Shown piece by piece: positions 1 through 8,491 of a stretch of DNA of 54,863 bases. Origin of the DNA: JAKAXG01 sp035702985 (lineage in GTDB: Bacteria > Actinomycetota > Acidimicrobiia > Acidimicrobiales > Palsa-688); assembly GCA_035702985.1 (NCBI GenBank), contig DASSZD010000014.1:1-54863 (forward strand). Direction: 5' to 3'. The stretch's first letter is position 1. Every line of letters begins with the position of its first letter. Below the pieces are notes generated by a model. The model was not told the origin of the DNA. It saw nothing but the letters and a program-made list of their open reading frames with translations, and searched no databases. Made by a program: the position numbers and the translations under genes.

Positions 1-146
1 ACGCCTACGAGGCCGCCGGGCGGCAGGGTTCGGGTACGGCGGTGACCGCCGACGGGCGGTTCATAGACGAGGCGGTGGTCCGCTCCGCCCGGATGGTCCT
101 GCGGCTGGCCGGCCGGTCCCATACCCGCCCCGGGGACCCGAACTAG
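1..146 (+). CDS. HpcH/HpaI aldolase / citrate lyase beta-like protein, C-terminal end (partial)
   Basis: The gene enters from the left edge; the reading frame starts at base 3 and only the last 47 codons are visible. The tail reads as a CitE-type C-terminus: an AYEAA helix start, a conserved DGRFIDEAVV segment and a closing basic helix. This matches the end of the complete CitE-like protein at 11051-11947 (YDAA...DGILVDEPIA), so the two are probably paralogues. Family members cleave or thioesterify acyl-CoA-type substrates using Mg2+, but the active site is outside the window. The TAG stop shares bases with the stop of the convergent MmgE/PrpD gene (CTAG at 143-146). The family call from such a short tail is moderately secure. 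Confidence 0.6.
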   Translation, partial: AYEAAGRQGSGTAVTADGRFIDEAVVRSARMVLRLAGRSHTRPGDPN

Positions 147-1519
147 CGGCCCGCGCCGGCGCCGGGCAGCCCCCGCAGCACCCGGCCCAGGGGGGCGGCC
201 CCGGCCCGCTCGAGGGATTCCACCGCGTCCAGCACGGCCCGGGCCTGGTCCGGGCCCACCGCCGCCGCCAACAGGTTGAACGGCTTGTCCGCCACCCCCG
301 GGTGGTCCAGGGCGTCGGGACCGTCACCGCGGGGGCGGGAGGCGGACGCCTCGGCCACGGTGCCGTCCCTTTTTCCCACCGTGACGACCGCCGGCCGGCC
401 CGCCGGGTAGCCGGGGTCCAGGGCCGGGTCGTGGCGCACCTGGACCCGGGCCGCCAGGGCCCGCACCGCCGGGTCGGCCATCCAGCGGGGCGAGAAGCTG
501 CCGGCGTCCAGGCGGCCCGACACCAGGGCCACGGCCACCGTGTAGGGGATGCTGAACCGGGCGGCCAGGTCGTTGGCGGGTGCCGGGTCGGAGAAGGCGG
601 CGGCCGCCCCGTAGGTGCGCACCACGACGGTGCCGATGCGGTCCGGGTCGACCCGCCCGCCAGCGAGCAGGTCCTCGACCGCGTCGTTGACCCCGTGGAG
701 GTGGGCGCAGGTCGGGTGGCGCTTGATGTACCCGTCCAGGATCCGGTGGCGCCCCCAGCCGGAGCCGGGCAGCCCGGCGGTCAGGCGGGCCGGGTCGGGG
801 TGGGCGCCCACCGCCGGCAGGAAGTGCCGCTCCAGGGTGCCGGCCGGGGCCCGCAGGCCGGCCGCCGCCGACGTCCCGGCCACCAGGGCCGACTGGGCGG
901 CCAGCCCCAGCAGCAGATGCTGCCCGTCCGCCCCCGAGAAGACGGTGGTGGCGTCGGGCCGGCCGGCCAGGGCCGCAGCCAGGTCGACGGCGGCCGCTAT
1001 GTCCGCCGCCGCGCCGCCACCCGCCAGCCGGGCCACCCCGGCGGCGGCGCCGACCACGCCCCAGGTGCCGATGTCGTGCACGCCGGGGGGAGTGCCGCCC
1101 ATGGCGTCGCCCACCCGGATGCCCACCTCACAGCCGGTCAGCACGGCTGCCAGTATTTCGGGGCCCGGAGCGCCGACGGCCTCGGCCGCGGCCAGCACGG
1201 CCGGCACCACGTGCGACGCCGGGTGCCCCCGGGCCTGGCGGTGGCCGTCCTGCAGCTGCTCGGCGGCCACCGGCAGGGCGTTGACCAGGGCGGCCACCGC
1301 CGGCGCCGCCCCGCCCGGGTGGCCGATCACGGTGGACGGCCCGGCCGAACCGGCGAGCAGTCCCCGCCGGGCGGCGGCGATCTCGGGCCGGTCCCGGGCC
1401 GATACCGCGGCGGCCAGGATGTCGGCGACGAGGAACACCACCCGGCGGCGCACCCCGGCGGGCACGGCCGACCAGGGCTCCGCCCCGGCCCGGCCCAGAT
1501 GGTGGCCGGCGGTGGTCAC
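143..1519 (-). CDS. MmgE/PrpD family protein (copy 1)
   Basis: The 458-residue protein belongs to the MmgE/PrpD fold, which includes 2-methylcitrate dehydratase and the epimerases of iminodisuccinate-type compounds. Supporting motifs are the early HPGG...VNALP segment, the HPASHVVPA helix, the glycine-rich VHDIGTWGVVGAAAGVA segment and YIKRHPTCAHLHGVNDAVE, which corresponds to the conserved K-x-hydrophobic-C-x-x-H region. I place the start at the GTG at 1517-1519, which overlaps the stop of the IclR gene by four bases (GTGA); the open frame further upstream has no MmgE/PrpD similarity. It is the last gene of the minus-strand operon. A second MmgE/PrpD gene lies at 7100-8491. The exact reaction is unknown. 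Confidence 0.88.
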   Translation of the reverse strand: MTTAGHHLGRAGAEPWSAVPAGVRRRVVFLVADILAAAVSARDRPEIAAARRGLLAGSAGPSTVIGHPGGAAPAVAALVNALPVAAEQLQDGHRQARGHPASHVVPAVLAAAEAVGAPGPEILAAVLTGCEVGIRVGDAMGGTPPGVHDIGTWGVVGAAAGVARLAGGGAAADIAAAVDLAAALAGRPDATTVFSGADGQHLLLGLAAQSALVAGTSAAAGLRAPAGTLERHFLPAVGAHPDPARLTAGLPGSGWGRHRILDGYIKRHPTCAHLHGVNDAVEDLLAGGRVDPDRIGTVVVRTYGAAAAFSDPAPANDLAARFSIPYTVAVALVSGRLDAGSFSPRWMADPAVRALAARVQVRHDPALDPGYPAGRPAVVTVGKRDGTVAEASASRPRGDGPDALDHPGVADKPFNLLAAAVGPDQARAVLDAVESLERAGAAPLGRVLRGLPGAGAGR

Positions 1520-2313
1520 CCCACGTTGCCGGCGGCGTGGTAGCCGAGCTGGGCGGACAGCCGCCCGGTGCACACCAGCAGGTGCCCGGCGCAGTCGTCG
1601 ATCTCGCCGGCCATGCGCTCGGCCGGGCCGCACACGCTGACCACCGCCACCGGGACGCCCCTGGCGTCGAACACCGGGGCGGCCACCGACCCGGCCCCGG
1701 CCTGACGCTCGCCGAGCGACTGGGCCCACCCCCTCTGGCGGATGGTGACCAGTTCCCGGCGCAGCTTGCGGACGTCGGTCACCGTGCGGGATGTGACCTG
1801 GTGCAGGGTCCCGGACAGGTAACCGTCGATCTCGTCGGGGGGCAGGAAGGCCAGGAACGCCTTGGAGGAGGCCCCGGCATGGAGCGGGTGGGCCATGCCC
1901 AGTTGCACCGACATGAGGACCTCGCGGTCGGGGGTGACCTGGTCGACGTAGACGCGCTGGTCGCCGCTGCGGACCGACAGGGTGGCCGTCTCGTTGGTCA
2001 TGCGGGACAGGGCGGTCAGCTCGGGGGCGGCCATCCTGCGGATGTCGAGCTGACCCAGGTACTTGGCCCCCAGGCCCAGCAGGGTGGGTCCCAGGGAGTA
2101 CTTGCGGGAATCCGGGTCGAGCTCCAGGAGGTTCTTGTTGCGGAACGACAGCAGGATCCGGTGCACGGCCGACTTGGACATGCCGAGGGCGGTGGCGATC
2201 TCCGTGACGCCCAGCTGGGGGGAAGATGAACTGGCGAACAGCAGCAGGATGTCCGCCGCCCGCTCCACCGTCGATGCCGAGTTGTTTCCGGTCTCCGCGT
2301 TCTGACCTGCCAT
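1516..2313 (-). CDS. IclR family transcriptional regulator
   Basis: This 265-residue protein has the IclR layout. An N-terminal winged helix-turn-helix (about residues 15-75) carries STVERAADILLLF, LGVTEIATALGMSKSAVHRIL and YSLGPTLLGLG. A C-terminal effector domain carries ETATLSVRSGDQRVYVDQV, HAGASSKAFLAFL, RGWAQSLGERQAGAGSVAAPVFD and VAVVSVCGP. The ATG at 2311-2313 precedes MAGQNAETGNNSASTVER; extending upstream adds unrelated low-complexity sequence. It lies downstream of the ABC transporter genes and overlaps the following MmgE/PrpD gene, so it is probably part of the operon it controls. IclR operators commonly have a GGAA-N5-TTCC core, and two such palindromes lie in the divergent promoter region at 9493-9505 and 9601-9613. 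The effector is presumably the pathway substrate or an intermediate. Confidence 0.93.
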   Translation of the reverse strand: MAGQNAETGNNSASTVERAADILLLFASSSSPQLGVTEIATALGMSKSAVHRILLSFRNKNLLELDPDSRKYSLGPTLLGLGAKYLGQLDIRRMAAPELTALSRMTNETATLSVRSGDQRVYVDQVTPDREVLMSVQLGMAHPLHAGASSKAFLAFLPPDEIDGYLSGTLHQVTSRTVTDVRKLRRELVTIRQRGWAQSLGERQAGAGSVAAPVFDARGVPVAVVSVCGPAERMAGEIDDCAGHLLVCTGRLSAQLGYHAAGNVG

Positions 2314-2358
2314 GTTGGGGATTCTCGCCTTTCCGTGCCTCTCGCGGAGGTTGCTACC

Positions 2359-2398
2359 GGTGGTGGCGGCGCCCGGGCGGGCAGGCGCCACCACCACC
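2359..2398 (-). terminator. 15-bp hairpin between transporter lipoprotein gene and IclR gene
   Basis: The arms 2359-2373 and 2384-2398 pair over 15 bp with one G-T mismatch and a 10-nt loop. No U-tract follows on the minus strand. In a high-GC actinomycete this could be a weak terminator or a processing/stabilising hairpin that keeps the binding-protein transcript more abundant than the regulator. Confidence 0.5.
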
Positions 2399-2465
2399 GA
2401 TTCTAAGAGGGCTCCGACCGCGGTCATCCCGCCGTGGCGCCCCGGGGAGGTGCGGACCTGCCCGC

Positions 2466-3671
2466 TCAGCCTCCCAGCTGGCTGGGGGATACCCCCCAGG
2501 TCTGGGCGTAGCCCTGAATGAAGGCGTTGCCGTAGCCCTGGCCGTTCTGGGCCGGCACCCCGGCGTCCTTGACGTTGTCCTTGGTCAGCACCCGGACGTT
2601 GATCTTCTCGTCGCCGGGGGGCATCTTGGCCATGACCCGCATGAGCTGATCCAGCCCGGCGGCGGCCACGTCGGCGGTGTTCTCACCGACGTCCATGGTG
2701 ACCACGTCGCCCGTACGCATCATGTCCAGGATGGCCGGCGTGCCGTTGAAGCTGGCCACGTGGACCTGGCCGGACTTACCGGCCGACACGATGGCCGGGG
2801 CTATGAACTGGGCCATGCTGTCGAACACCGGCAGGATGTAGTTGATACCCGGGTCCGACGACAGCTTGCCTTCGACCGTGGTCTGCAGCTTGGTGGCCCA
2901 GTCCACCGGGTTGACGTTGACCGAGGAGACCTTGCAGCTGCTGCACGCCTTGCTCATCTCGCTGGTCACGCCGTCCTGCACGGCCTGGGAGCTGACGTCG
3001 GCGTTGGAGGTGACCAGCAGCACGTCGGCCTTGCCCTTGGTCTGCTCCACCGACCAGGCCGCCATCAACTGGCCGGCCAGGTTGAACGGGGCGAAGGCGT
3101 AGGCCGCCACGTACGGCTGTGTCGGCTGGCTGGCGTCCCGCTCGTTGGTGTCCACCGTGGGGATCCCGGCCGACTTGGCCTGCTGCACCTGGGGGGCCAG
3201 CTGCTCGGGCGGGATGCCGGCCAGCAGGTCGATGGCGTTGACCTTGCTGGAGATGGCCTGGTTCATGCCCTGCACCCACTGCGACTGCTGCTGCTGGTTG
3301 GGGTAGTCGGTGTAGTTGATCCCCAGGTCCTTGGCGTACTGGCCCATGGCCTTGTCCACCGTGTTGACGAAAGCCACGCTGGAGCTGGCCGGGATGGAGA
3401 AGATGGTCTTGCCCTTGAGGGAGGCGGCGTCGACGGCCGGCCCGGGCGAGTCGAACGACGGATTGCCCAGGTACTTGCTGATCAGGGCGGTGGCCTGGGC
3501 CACCCCGGCGTCTCCCGAGCCGCTCCCGGAGCCCGCGGCGGTGGTGGCCGAGGACCCGGACGAGGCGGTGGTGGGGCTGGTCGAGCTGCCGGTCTTGCTG
3601 CTGCTCGAGCAGGCCCCGGCCACCAGGCCGACGGCCGCCAGAGCGGCGCCGAAACGGATGAACTGCTTCAA
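2466..3671 (-). CDS. Sugar-type (CUT2/RbsB-like) ABC transporter substrate-binding lipoprotein
   Basis: A 401-residue periplasmic-binding protein of the type I (RbsB-like) fold. The N-terminus is a lipoprotein signal: KQFIRF, a hydrophobic stretch and the lipobox LVAGAC with Cys21, followed by a Ser/Thr/Gly-rich linker to about residue 60. The mature part contains the IFSIPASSSVAFVNTVDKAM opening and the AIDLLAGIPPEQLAPQVQQ segment typical of this class. The start is TTG at 3669-3671, set by a GGAGG seven bases upstream; no ATG is better placed. It is immediately followed in transcription by the hairpin and the IclR gene and preceded by the permease gene (41-bp gap). CUT2 systems import sugars but also nucleosides and other small molecules, so sugar is not certain. 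Confidence 0.9.
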   Translation of the reverse strand: MKQFIRFGAALAAVGLVAGACSSSSKTGSSTSPTTASSGSSATTAAGSGSGSGDAGVAQATALISKYLGNPSFDSPGPAVDAASLKGKTIFSIPASSSVAFVNTVDKAMGQYAKDLGINYTDYPNQQQQSQWVQGMNQAISSKVNAIDLLAGIPPEQLAPQVQQAKSAGIPTVDTNERDASQPTQPYVAAYAFAPFNLAGQLMAAWSVEQTKGKADVLLVTSNADVSSQAVQDGVTSEMSKACSSCKVSSVNVNPVDWATKLQTTVEGKLSSDPGINYILPVFDSMAQFIAPAIVSAGKSGQVHVASFNGTPAILDMMRTGDVVTMDVGENTADVAAAGLDQLMRVMAKMPPGDEKINVRVLTKDNVKDAGVPAQNGQGYGNAFIQGYAQTWGVSPSQLGG

Positions 3672-3678
3672 GGTGTTT

Positions 3679-3683
3679 CCTCC
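3679..3683 (-). promoter_or_regulatory. Ribosome binding site deciding a TTG start
   Basis: GGAGG on the minus strand lies seven bases before the TTG at 3669-3671 and supports TTG initiation of the binding-protein gene directly before the lipoprotein signal. Confidence 0.7.
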
Positions 3684-3712
3684 ATTGTCTTGGTGTCGGT
3701 GATTGCGGGATC

Positions 3713-4798
3713 TCAGCTGGAGCGGGCCGCCGTGGACGGCTCGGTCCCCACCGGGGGGCCGCCGCCGGGTTCGGTGCCGATCTCCGTGGTCGCCGCCGCG
3801 GCCCGGGCCTTACGCAGGCTGGGCCGGCCGACCAGGCTGGAGAGGAGCACGGCGATGACCAGGGCACCGCCGTAGAACAGCTGCTGGACGAAGGTGGACA
3901 CGCCGATCTGGGCCAGACCGTTGATGCCGGTGGTGAGGAAGTAGACCGCCACCATGGTCCCCCACGGGTTGAACCGGCCGGGGGCGATGGTGGTGGCGCC
4001 CAGGAACACCGCCGCGAAGGCCGGCAGCAGCAGCGAGGTCCCGGCCGACGGGTCGGCCGATCCGCTGGTACCCACATAGACCACCCCGGCCAGGCCGCTC
4101 AGCACGCCGGCCGCCACGAACGACAGGATCCGGATGCGCCTGACCCGCAGCCCGGAGAGACGGGCCACCTCCCGGCCCCGTCCCACGATCAGCACCCGCC
4201 GCCCGGGCGGGGTGAAGTCGAAGAAGTACCACACCACCACGGCCAGGATCATCAGGTACCAGAACTCCAGGGACAGGCCCAGGAACCGGTGCACCACCAC
4301 CAGGTTCACCAGGTTCTGGGACACCCCGCTGACCGGGGCCGACTTGGATATCCAGAGGGTCAGACCGTCCAGGAACGTCCCCACCCCCAGGGTGACGATG
4401 AACGGGTCGATGTCGGCCAGCACGCAGATCAGGCCGTTGGCCAGGCCCACCACCCCCCCGAACACCACACCCAGCAGGGCGGCCTCGCCGACGGGCATGC
4501 CGTGCTGAGTGTTGAGCACCGCCACCAGCATCGAGGAGAAGTTCAGGACGCTGGCCACGGACAGGTCGTAGTCGCCGGCGCTCAGAGGGATCACCAGGGC
4601 CAGAGCCAGGATCCCCAGTGGGGCCTGCGAGGCGAACAGGGTGGAGAAGTTGGAGGTGGTGGGGAAGGTGTGGGGCTTGACCACCGAGAACGCGATCACC
4701 ACCGCCGCCCACACGATCACCACCCCGAACCGGCGCAGGAAGCTCTCCCCGTAGCGAGCTGTCTTGGCTGTGGCCACAGTCTCTTTCCCTTCTCGCAT
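3713..4798 (-). CDS. CUT2 family ABC transporter permease (RbsC-like)
   Basis: A 361-residue integral membrane protein of the BPD_transp_2 family, with about 8-10 hydrophobic helices. Diagnostic features are the IPLSAGDYDLSVASVLNFSS segment (the conserved GGIDLSVG-like loop), LANGLICVLADIDPFIVTLG (LNGLLVAKLKIPPFIVTLG-like) and AGVLSGLAGVVYVGTSGSADPSAG. It would form the membrane channel with the ATPase at 4802-6442 and receive ligand from the lipoprotein at 2466-3671. The ATG at 4796-4798 is three bases from the ATPase stop. A GTG at 4775-4777 with AAGGGAAAG upstream is a credible alternative start. The C-terminal 35 residues are a cytoplasmic Gly/Pro/Thr-rich tail. Confidence 0.92.
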   Translation of the reverse strand: MREGKETVATAKTARYGESFLRRFGVVIVWAAVVIAFSVVKPHTFPTTSNFSTLFASQAPLGILALALVIPLSAGDYDLSVASVLNFSSMLVAVLNTQHGMPVGEAALLGVVFGGVVGLANGLICVLADIDPFIVTLGVGTFLDGLTLWISKSAPVSGVSQNLVNLVVVHRFLGLSLEFWYLMILAVVVWYFFDFTPPGRRVLIVGRGREVARLSGLRVRRIRILSFVAAGVLSGLAGVVYVGTSGSADPSAGTSLLLPAFAAVFLGATTIAPGRFNPWGTMVAVYFLTTGINGLAQIGVSTFVQQLFYGGALVIAVLLSSLVGRPSLRKARAAAATTEIGTEPGGGPPVGTEPSTAARSS

Positions 4799-4801
4799 CT
4801 G

Positions 4802-6442
4802 CTAGTTGGCTCCGGTCCACATGTCGGACGCCCGGGCCATGTCGGCGCTGCGGCGGGTGCCGCGATAGGCGGAGGAGGCGATCCGGTCCACGGTGACGTC
4901 GTCGCCGGCCAGCGTCTCGGCCACCCGGCCGTCGGCGATGACGACCACCCGGTCGGCCAGGCGGGACACCTCGTCCCAGTCGCCGGAGGCGTAGAGCACC
5001 ACCGCCCCCTGGCGGGCCGCCTCCCGGATGATCCGGAAGATCAGCTGCCGGGCGCCCACGTCCACCCCCTGGGTCGGCTCGTTGAGCAGCACCACCCGCG
5101 GTCGCAGCTGCAGCCACTTGCCGAGCACGGCCTTCTGCTGGTTGCCCCCGCTCAGGGTGCCGATGGGCCGGCGGGGCTGGGCCGGGGTGACGGCGTGGCC
5201 GCGCAGCACGTCCTCGCAGCGCAGGCGCAGCTCCTTCAGCTGCAGGCGGCCGCGGCTGAAGGAGCGGTCCAGCACCGGGAGCATGACGTTCTCCTCCAGG
5301 GTCAGCTCGGAGATGATCCCCTGGCGCAGGCGGTCGGACGGGACGAACACCATGCCCAGTTCCAGGGCCTGCCCCGGGGTGAGGCGGTCGAGGTCCAGGC
5401 TGGTGGCGTCCATCTGCAACCGCCCGCCCCATGCGGGGGAGGCGCCGTAGACGTGCTCGAGGACGAACTCCCAGCCGGATCCCACGATCCCGGTGATCCC
5501 GACGATCTCGCCCCGCGCCGCCTCGAAGCTCAGCTGGTGGACGTGCGGGCCGTCGAGGCCGCTGACCGCCAGCCTGGTCACCGGGGCCCGGGGCCGGTCG
5601 CGGTCGATGACCGGGGCGTCCCCGACGGAGACGGGCGGTTCGGTCTCCTCGCCGGCCAGGTGCTCCAGGCGCACCGACCGGTCGCCACCCACGATCAGGC
5701 CGACCACATCGTCGGCGGTGAGGTCGGTGCTCTCGGCGGTCTCCACCACCCGGCCGTCGCGCAGCACCGTGACCCGGTCGGCCAGGCCCAGCACCTCGCC
5801 GATGTCGTGGGACACGAACAGCACCGCCGATCCGCCGGCGGCGATGGAGCGCAGCAGGGAGTGCAGGCTCTCCTTGCCGGTCCGGTCCAGGAAGGTGGTG
5901 GCCTCGTCGAGTACCAGCACGCCCCGGCCGGGACCGTCACCGCCCGACCGGTCCCGGAGCTGCATCAGGGACCGGATGATGGCCACCTGAGCCTGCTCCA
6001 CCGGGCGCAGCGACCCCAGCTTGGCCCGCGGGTCGAGGTCCAGGTCGAACGATCCGAGCAGCTGGCGGGCCTGACGCTGCTCCCGCCGCCAGGCTATGTA
6101 GGGGCGGCGGTCCTGGCCCAGCCGGTGGAATAGGAGGTTCTCCAGCACGGTCATGTCGCCGATGACGCCCAGATCCTGGTGCACGAAGCTGATGCCCAGC
6201 CGGGCCGGCTCCCCCGGGTGCAGCCCCCGGGTGAGGGTGGTCCCGTCCACTTCCAGCTCCCAGTGGGGGTCCGGGGTGTGGTAGCCGGACAGGCACTTGA
6301 TCAGGGTGGACTTGCCCGAGCCGTTCTGGCCCACCAGACCGTGGATCTCCCCGGCCCGCAGGTCGAGGGCCACGTCGGAGAGGACCTTCACCCCGTTGAA
6401 CGACTTGGTGAGGCCCCGCAGCCGGAGCAGCACGTCGGTCAT
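4802..6442 (-). CDS. CUT2 family ABC transporter ATP-binding protein (RbsA-like, tandem ATPase)
   Basis: A 546-residue protein with two fused nucleotide-binding domains. The first has a canonical Walker A (GQNGSGKST, residues 38-46), a Q-loop (FVHQDLG) and Walker B (VLVLDEATTFLD), but a poor signature (LRPVEQAQVAI). The second has a degenerate P-loop (GITGIVGSGWEF, lacking the GK[ST] lysine), a canonical signature LSGGNQQK and a VVLLNEPTQGVDVGA Walker B/D-loop. This asymmetry is usual in the RbsA/MglA/XylG class. It lies between the racemase-like gene and the permease gene with gaps of one and three bases, so the transporter is translated with the catabolic enzymes. Confidence 0.93.
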   Translation of the reverse strand: MTDVLLRLRGLTKSFNGVKVLSDVALDLRAGEIHGLVGQNGSGKSTLIKCLSGYHTPDPHWELEVDGTTLTRGLHPGEPARLGISFVHQDLGVIGDMTVLENLLFHRLGQDRRPYIAWRREQRQARQLLGSFDLDLDPRAKLGSLRPVEQAQVAIIRSLMQLRDRSGGDGPGRGVLVLDEATTFLDRTGKESLHSLLRSIAAGGSAVLFVSHDIGEVLGLADRVTVLRDGRVVETAESTDLTADDVVGLIVGGDRSVRLEHLAGEETEPPVSVGDAPVIDRDRPRAPVTRLAVSGLDGPHVHQLSFEAARGEIVGITGIVGSGWEFVLEHVYGASPAWGGRLQMDATSLDLDRLTPGQALELGMVFVPSDRLRQGIISELTLEENVMLPVLDRSFSRGRLQLKELRLRCEDVLRGHAVTPAQPRRPIGTLSGGNQQKAVLGKWLQLRPRVVLLNEPTQGVDVGARQLIFRIIREAARQGAVVLYASGDWDEVSRLADRVVVIADGRVAETLAGDDVTVDRIASSAYRGTRRSADMARASDMWTGAN

Positions 6443-6443
6443 C

Positions 6444-7112
6444 TCAGGCGGACCCGGCCCCGACCAGTCCGGCCGCCGGGGCCAGGCTCAGCAGCTGCAG
6501 GGCCAGGGCGGTGGGATCGACCACCGCCACCGAACCCAGATGGTCGGTGTCGATGTCGACCGCCGAGCACCCGTTGAACAAGGTGCGCACCCCGGCCGAC
6601 TCGAGCCCGGACCGGAGCGGGGCCATGGCGTCGGCCCATCCCCGGTGGTCGGACACCAGGCAGAAGTCCACGTCGAGCACGTGCACCCCGGTGAGCCACC
6701 GGCCCAGGCCGTAGTGCTCCACCTTCCGGGCCAGTTCGTCGCCGATGACCCGGTTGCGGGTCACCGCCGCGAAGGGCCGGCCCAGCGACGCCAGGTACCC
6801 GGCCACCAGGTGCAGGATGCCGGCGACCGGGACGGGCGGGTCGGCGACCTCGCCCACGGCCGGGTCCAGCACGCAGTCGGGCAGGACCACGTCGAAGCGG
6901 GCCGGGTCGGTGCGGCCTATCTCCTCGGCGGTGAGCCGCTCGGACGCCGCAATCTGGGCCGGCGTGTCGAAGCGGTCCGGCGCCCCCTCCCCGGTCAGGT
7001 TGACCAGGGTCACGGCCAGCCGGTCACCACCCAGTCGGTCGTAGCGGTCCTGGCGGCGGGCCACCTCCTCGTCGGTGAGGAGAAGGGGGGCGATGGCTTT
7101 CACGCGGAGCAC
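6444..7112 (-). CDS. Aspartate/glutamate/hydantoin racemase superfamily protein
   Basis: About 222 residues. Two candidate catalytic cysteines sit where this superfamily has them: Cys80 in VVLPDCVLDP and Cys182 in FNGCSAVDID. Members racemise hydantoins, allantoin or amino acids, isomerise maleate (NicE-like) or decarboxylate arylmalonates, so the reaction cannot be fixed. I chose the GTG at 7110-7112, four bases after an AAGGAGG; the GTG at 7101-7103 (GTGA overlap with the upstream stop) is an alternative that trims three residues. The gene overlaps the MmgE/PrpD gene upstream and abuts the ABC ATPase gene downstream. Its place in this operon suggests the imported compound is chiral or has a cis/trans double bond. 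Confidence 0.75.
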   Translation of the reverse strand: MLRVKAIAPLLLTDEEVARRQDRYDRLGGDRLAVTLVNLTGEGAPDRFDTPAQIAASERLTAEEIGRTDPARFDVVLPDCVLDPAVGEVADPPVPVAGILHLVAGYLASLGRPFAAVTRNRVIGDELARKVEHYGLGRWLTGVHVLDVDFCLVSDHRGWADAMAPLRSGLESAGVRTLFNGCSAVDIDTDHLGSVAVVDPTALALQLLSLAPAAGLVGAGSA

Positions 7113-8491
7113 GGGGCCTCCTTCGTTGCGGGCCGAGCGGCCAGGCGGCGCAGATCTGTCAGGGGCCCGGTCACGTCGGTGGCGGACACCAGCTCGGCGG
7201 CGAGGGCGGCCACCCGGTCGGCGTCCCCGTCGCTGCCGAGAAGGGTCGCCGCCTTGGTGCGCAGGTCGGCCCCGGTGAGGGGCTGGAAGTCGGAGTCGCC
7301 GACCGGGTTGGGCATCTCCACCGTCCGTTCCCAACCGTCTGTGCCCCGCACGGTCAGCCGGGCCACCCGCTCGGCCGGCAGCCGGCGGTCCAGCTCCGGG
7401 TCGTGCAGGACCCGCACCCGGGCGGCCAGGTCCCGGCGGACCGGGTCGGCCCGGTGCGCCTCGTCGAACTGCTCCGGGGGGCAACCGCCGGCCGCGAGGG
7501 CGGTGGCCACCACGTAGGGCACGGAGAACATGGCGGCCAGGCGCGACGGCCACTCGGTGCGGTCCAGGCCGGCGGCCAGATGGTGGGTCTCCACCACGAT
7601 CTCGGCGATACCGGAGCCGTCGCCGAGATCGATCTGGTCGCGCAGGGCCAGCACCGCGTCGGCGGGGGGATGGGTGTACGAGCAGGAGGCGTGACGCTTC
7701 ATGTATCCGCCGGTGACAGCCGGGTCGCCTCCCAACCCGGCGGTCAGGGCGTCGGGGTCGATCCGGCCCAGCAGCCGGCCCAGGCTGACGGCGGCCACCC
7801 CGGTGGCCGACCGGGTGGCGTCGGCGGCCGCCCACGCCCTGATACCGGACACGTTGGCCTGCCCGATCCAGGCGTCGCGGACCGGCAGCCCCTGCAGCGC
7901 CACGTCGAACGGGGTGGCCAGGGCCAGCGCCCCGGCCGCGTCGATGGCGGCGGCCATGGCCCGGGCGTCCGCCCCGGCCAGGCGGGCGGCCACCGCCGCC
8001 GCGCCGGTCACCCCCCAGTTGCCGTGTGGATGCACCCCGGGGTGCAGCACCGTGGCCTGACCGAAGCGGCTGGCTACCTCGTGACCGGCCAGGAACGCCG
8101 CCGCGAAGGCCGCCCCGCTGACCCGGCCGGACTCGGCCAGGGCCAGGGCGGCCGGCAGCACGTGGGCGGTGGCGTGGCCCCGGATGCGCTTGTTGCCCTC
8201 GTCCATCTCCAGGGCCACCAGGGAGCAGCCGTTGAGCCACGCCGCATCGCAGACAGCGACGGTGTCAGCTTCGCCGAAGGCGGTGGCCGGCCCGGTGGAG
8301 GGCGGCAGGGCGTTGCGCCGGCGGCGGGCCTCGGGTAGCCGCCCGCCGGCGATCACGACCGCCAGGCTGTCGGCCAGCACCCGCTGCAGCGCCGCCCGTA
8401 CGTCCGGACCCTGGTCCTCCCAGGACAGGGAGACGGCGAAGCGGCTCAGCTCGTCGACGGCGGCACCCACCCGGGCGGCATCGGAGGTCAT
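7100..8491 (-). CDS. MmgE/PrpD family protein (copy 2)
   Basis: This 463-residue protein has the full MmgE/PrpD architecture. An N-terminal all-helical domain ends in GHATAHVLPAALALAES, then comes HPHGNWGVTGAAAVAARLAG, the lid segment GYMKRHASCSYTHPPADAVL, and a C-terminal domain with RLAAMFSVPYVVATALA and a LTGADLRTKAATLLG ending. It shares family and domain order with copy 1 at 143-1519 but is clearly divergent, so the two probably act on different intermediates or form a heteromer. The ATG at 8489-8491 overlaps the EthD-like gene stop by one base (TGATG), indicating translational coupling. Known activities include dehydration and epimerisation of polycarboxylates; none is assigned here. 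Confidence 0.88.
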   Translation of the reverse strand: MTSDAARVGAAVDELSRFAVSLSWEDQGPDVRAALQRVLADSLAVVIAGGRLPEARRRRNALPPSTGPATAFGEADTVAVCDAAWLNGCSLVALEMDEGNKRIRGHATAHVLPAALALAESGRVSGAAFAAAFLAGHEVASRFGQATVLHPGVHPHGNWGVTGAAAVAARLAGADARAMAAAIDAAGALALATPFDVALQGLPVRDAWIGQANVSGIRAWAAADATRSATGVAAVSLGRLLGRIDPDALTAGLGGDPAVTGGYMKRHASCSYTHPPADAVLALRDQIDLGDGSGIAEIVVETHHLAAGLDRTEWPSRLAAMFSVPYVVATALAAGGCPPEQFDEAHRADPVRRDLAARVRVLHDPELDRRLPAERVARLTVRGTDGWERTVEMPNPVGDSDFQPLTGADLRTKAATLLGSDGDADRVAALAAELVSATDVTGPLTDLRRLAARPATKEAPCSA

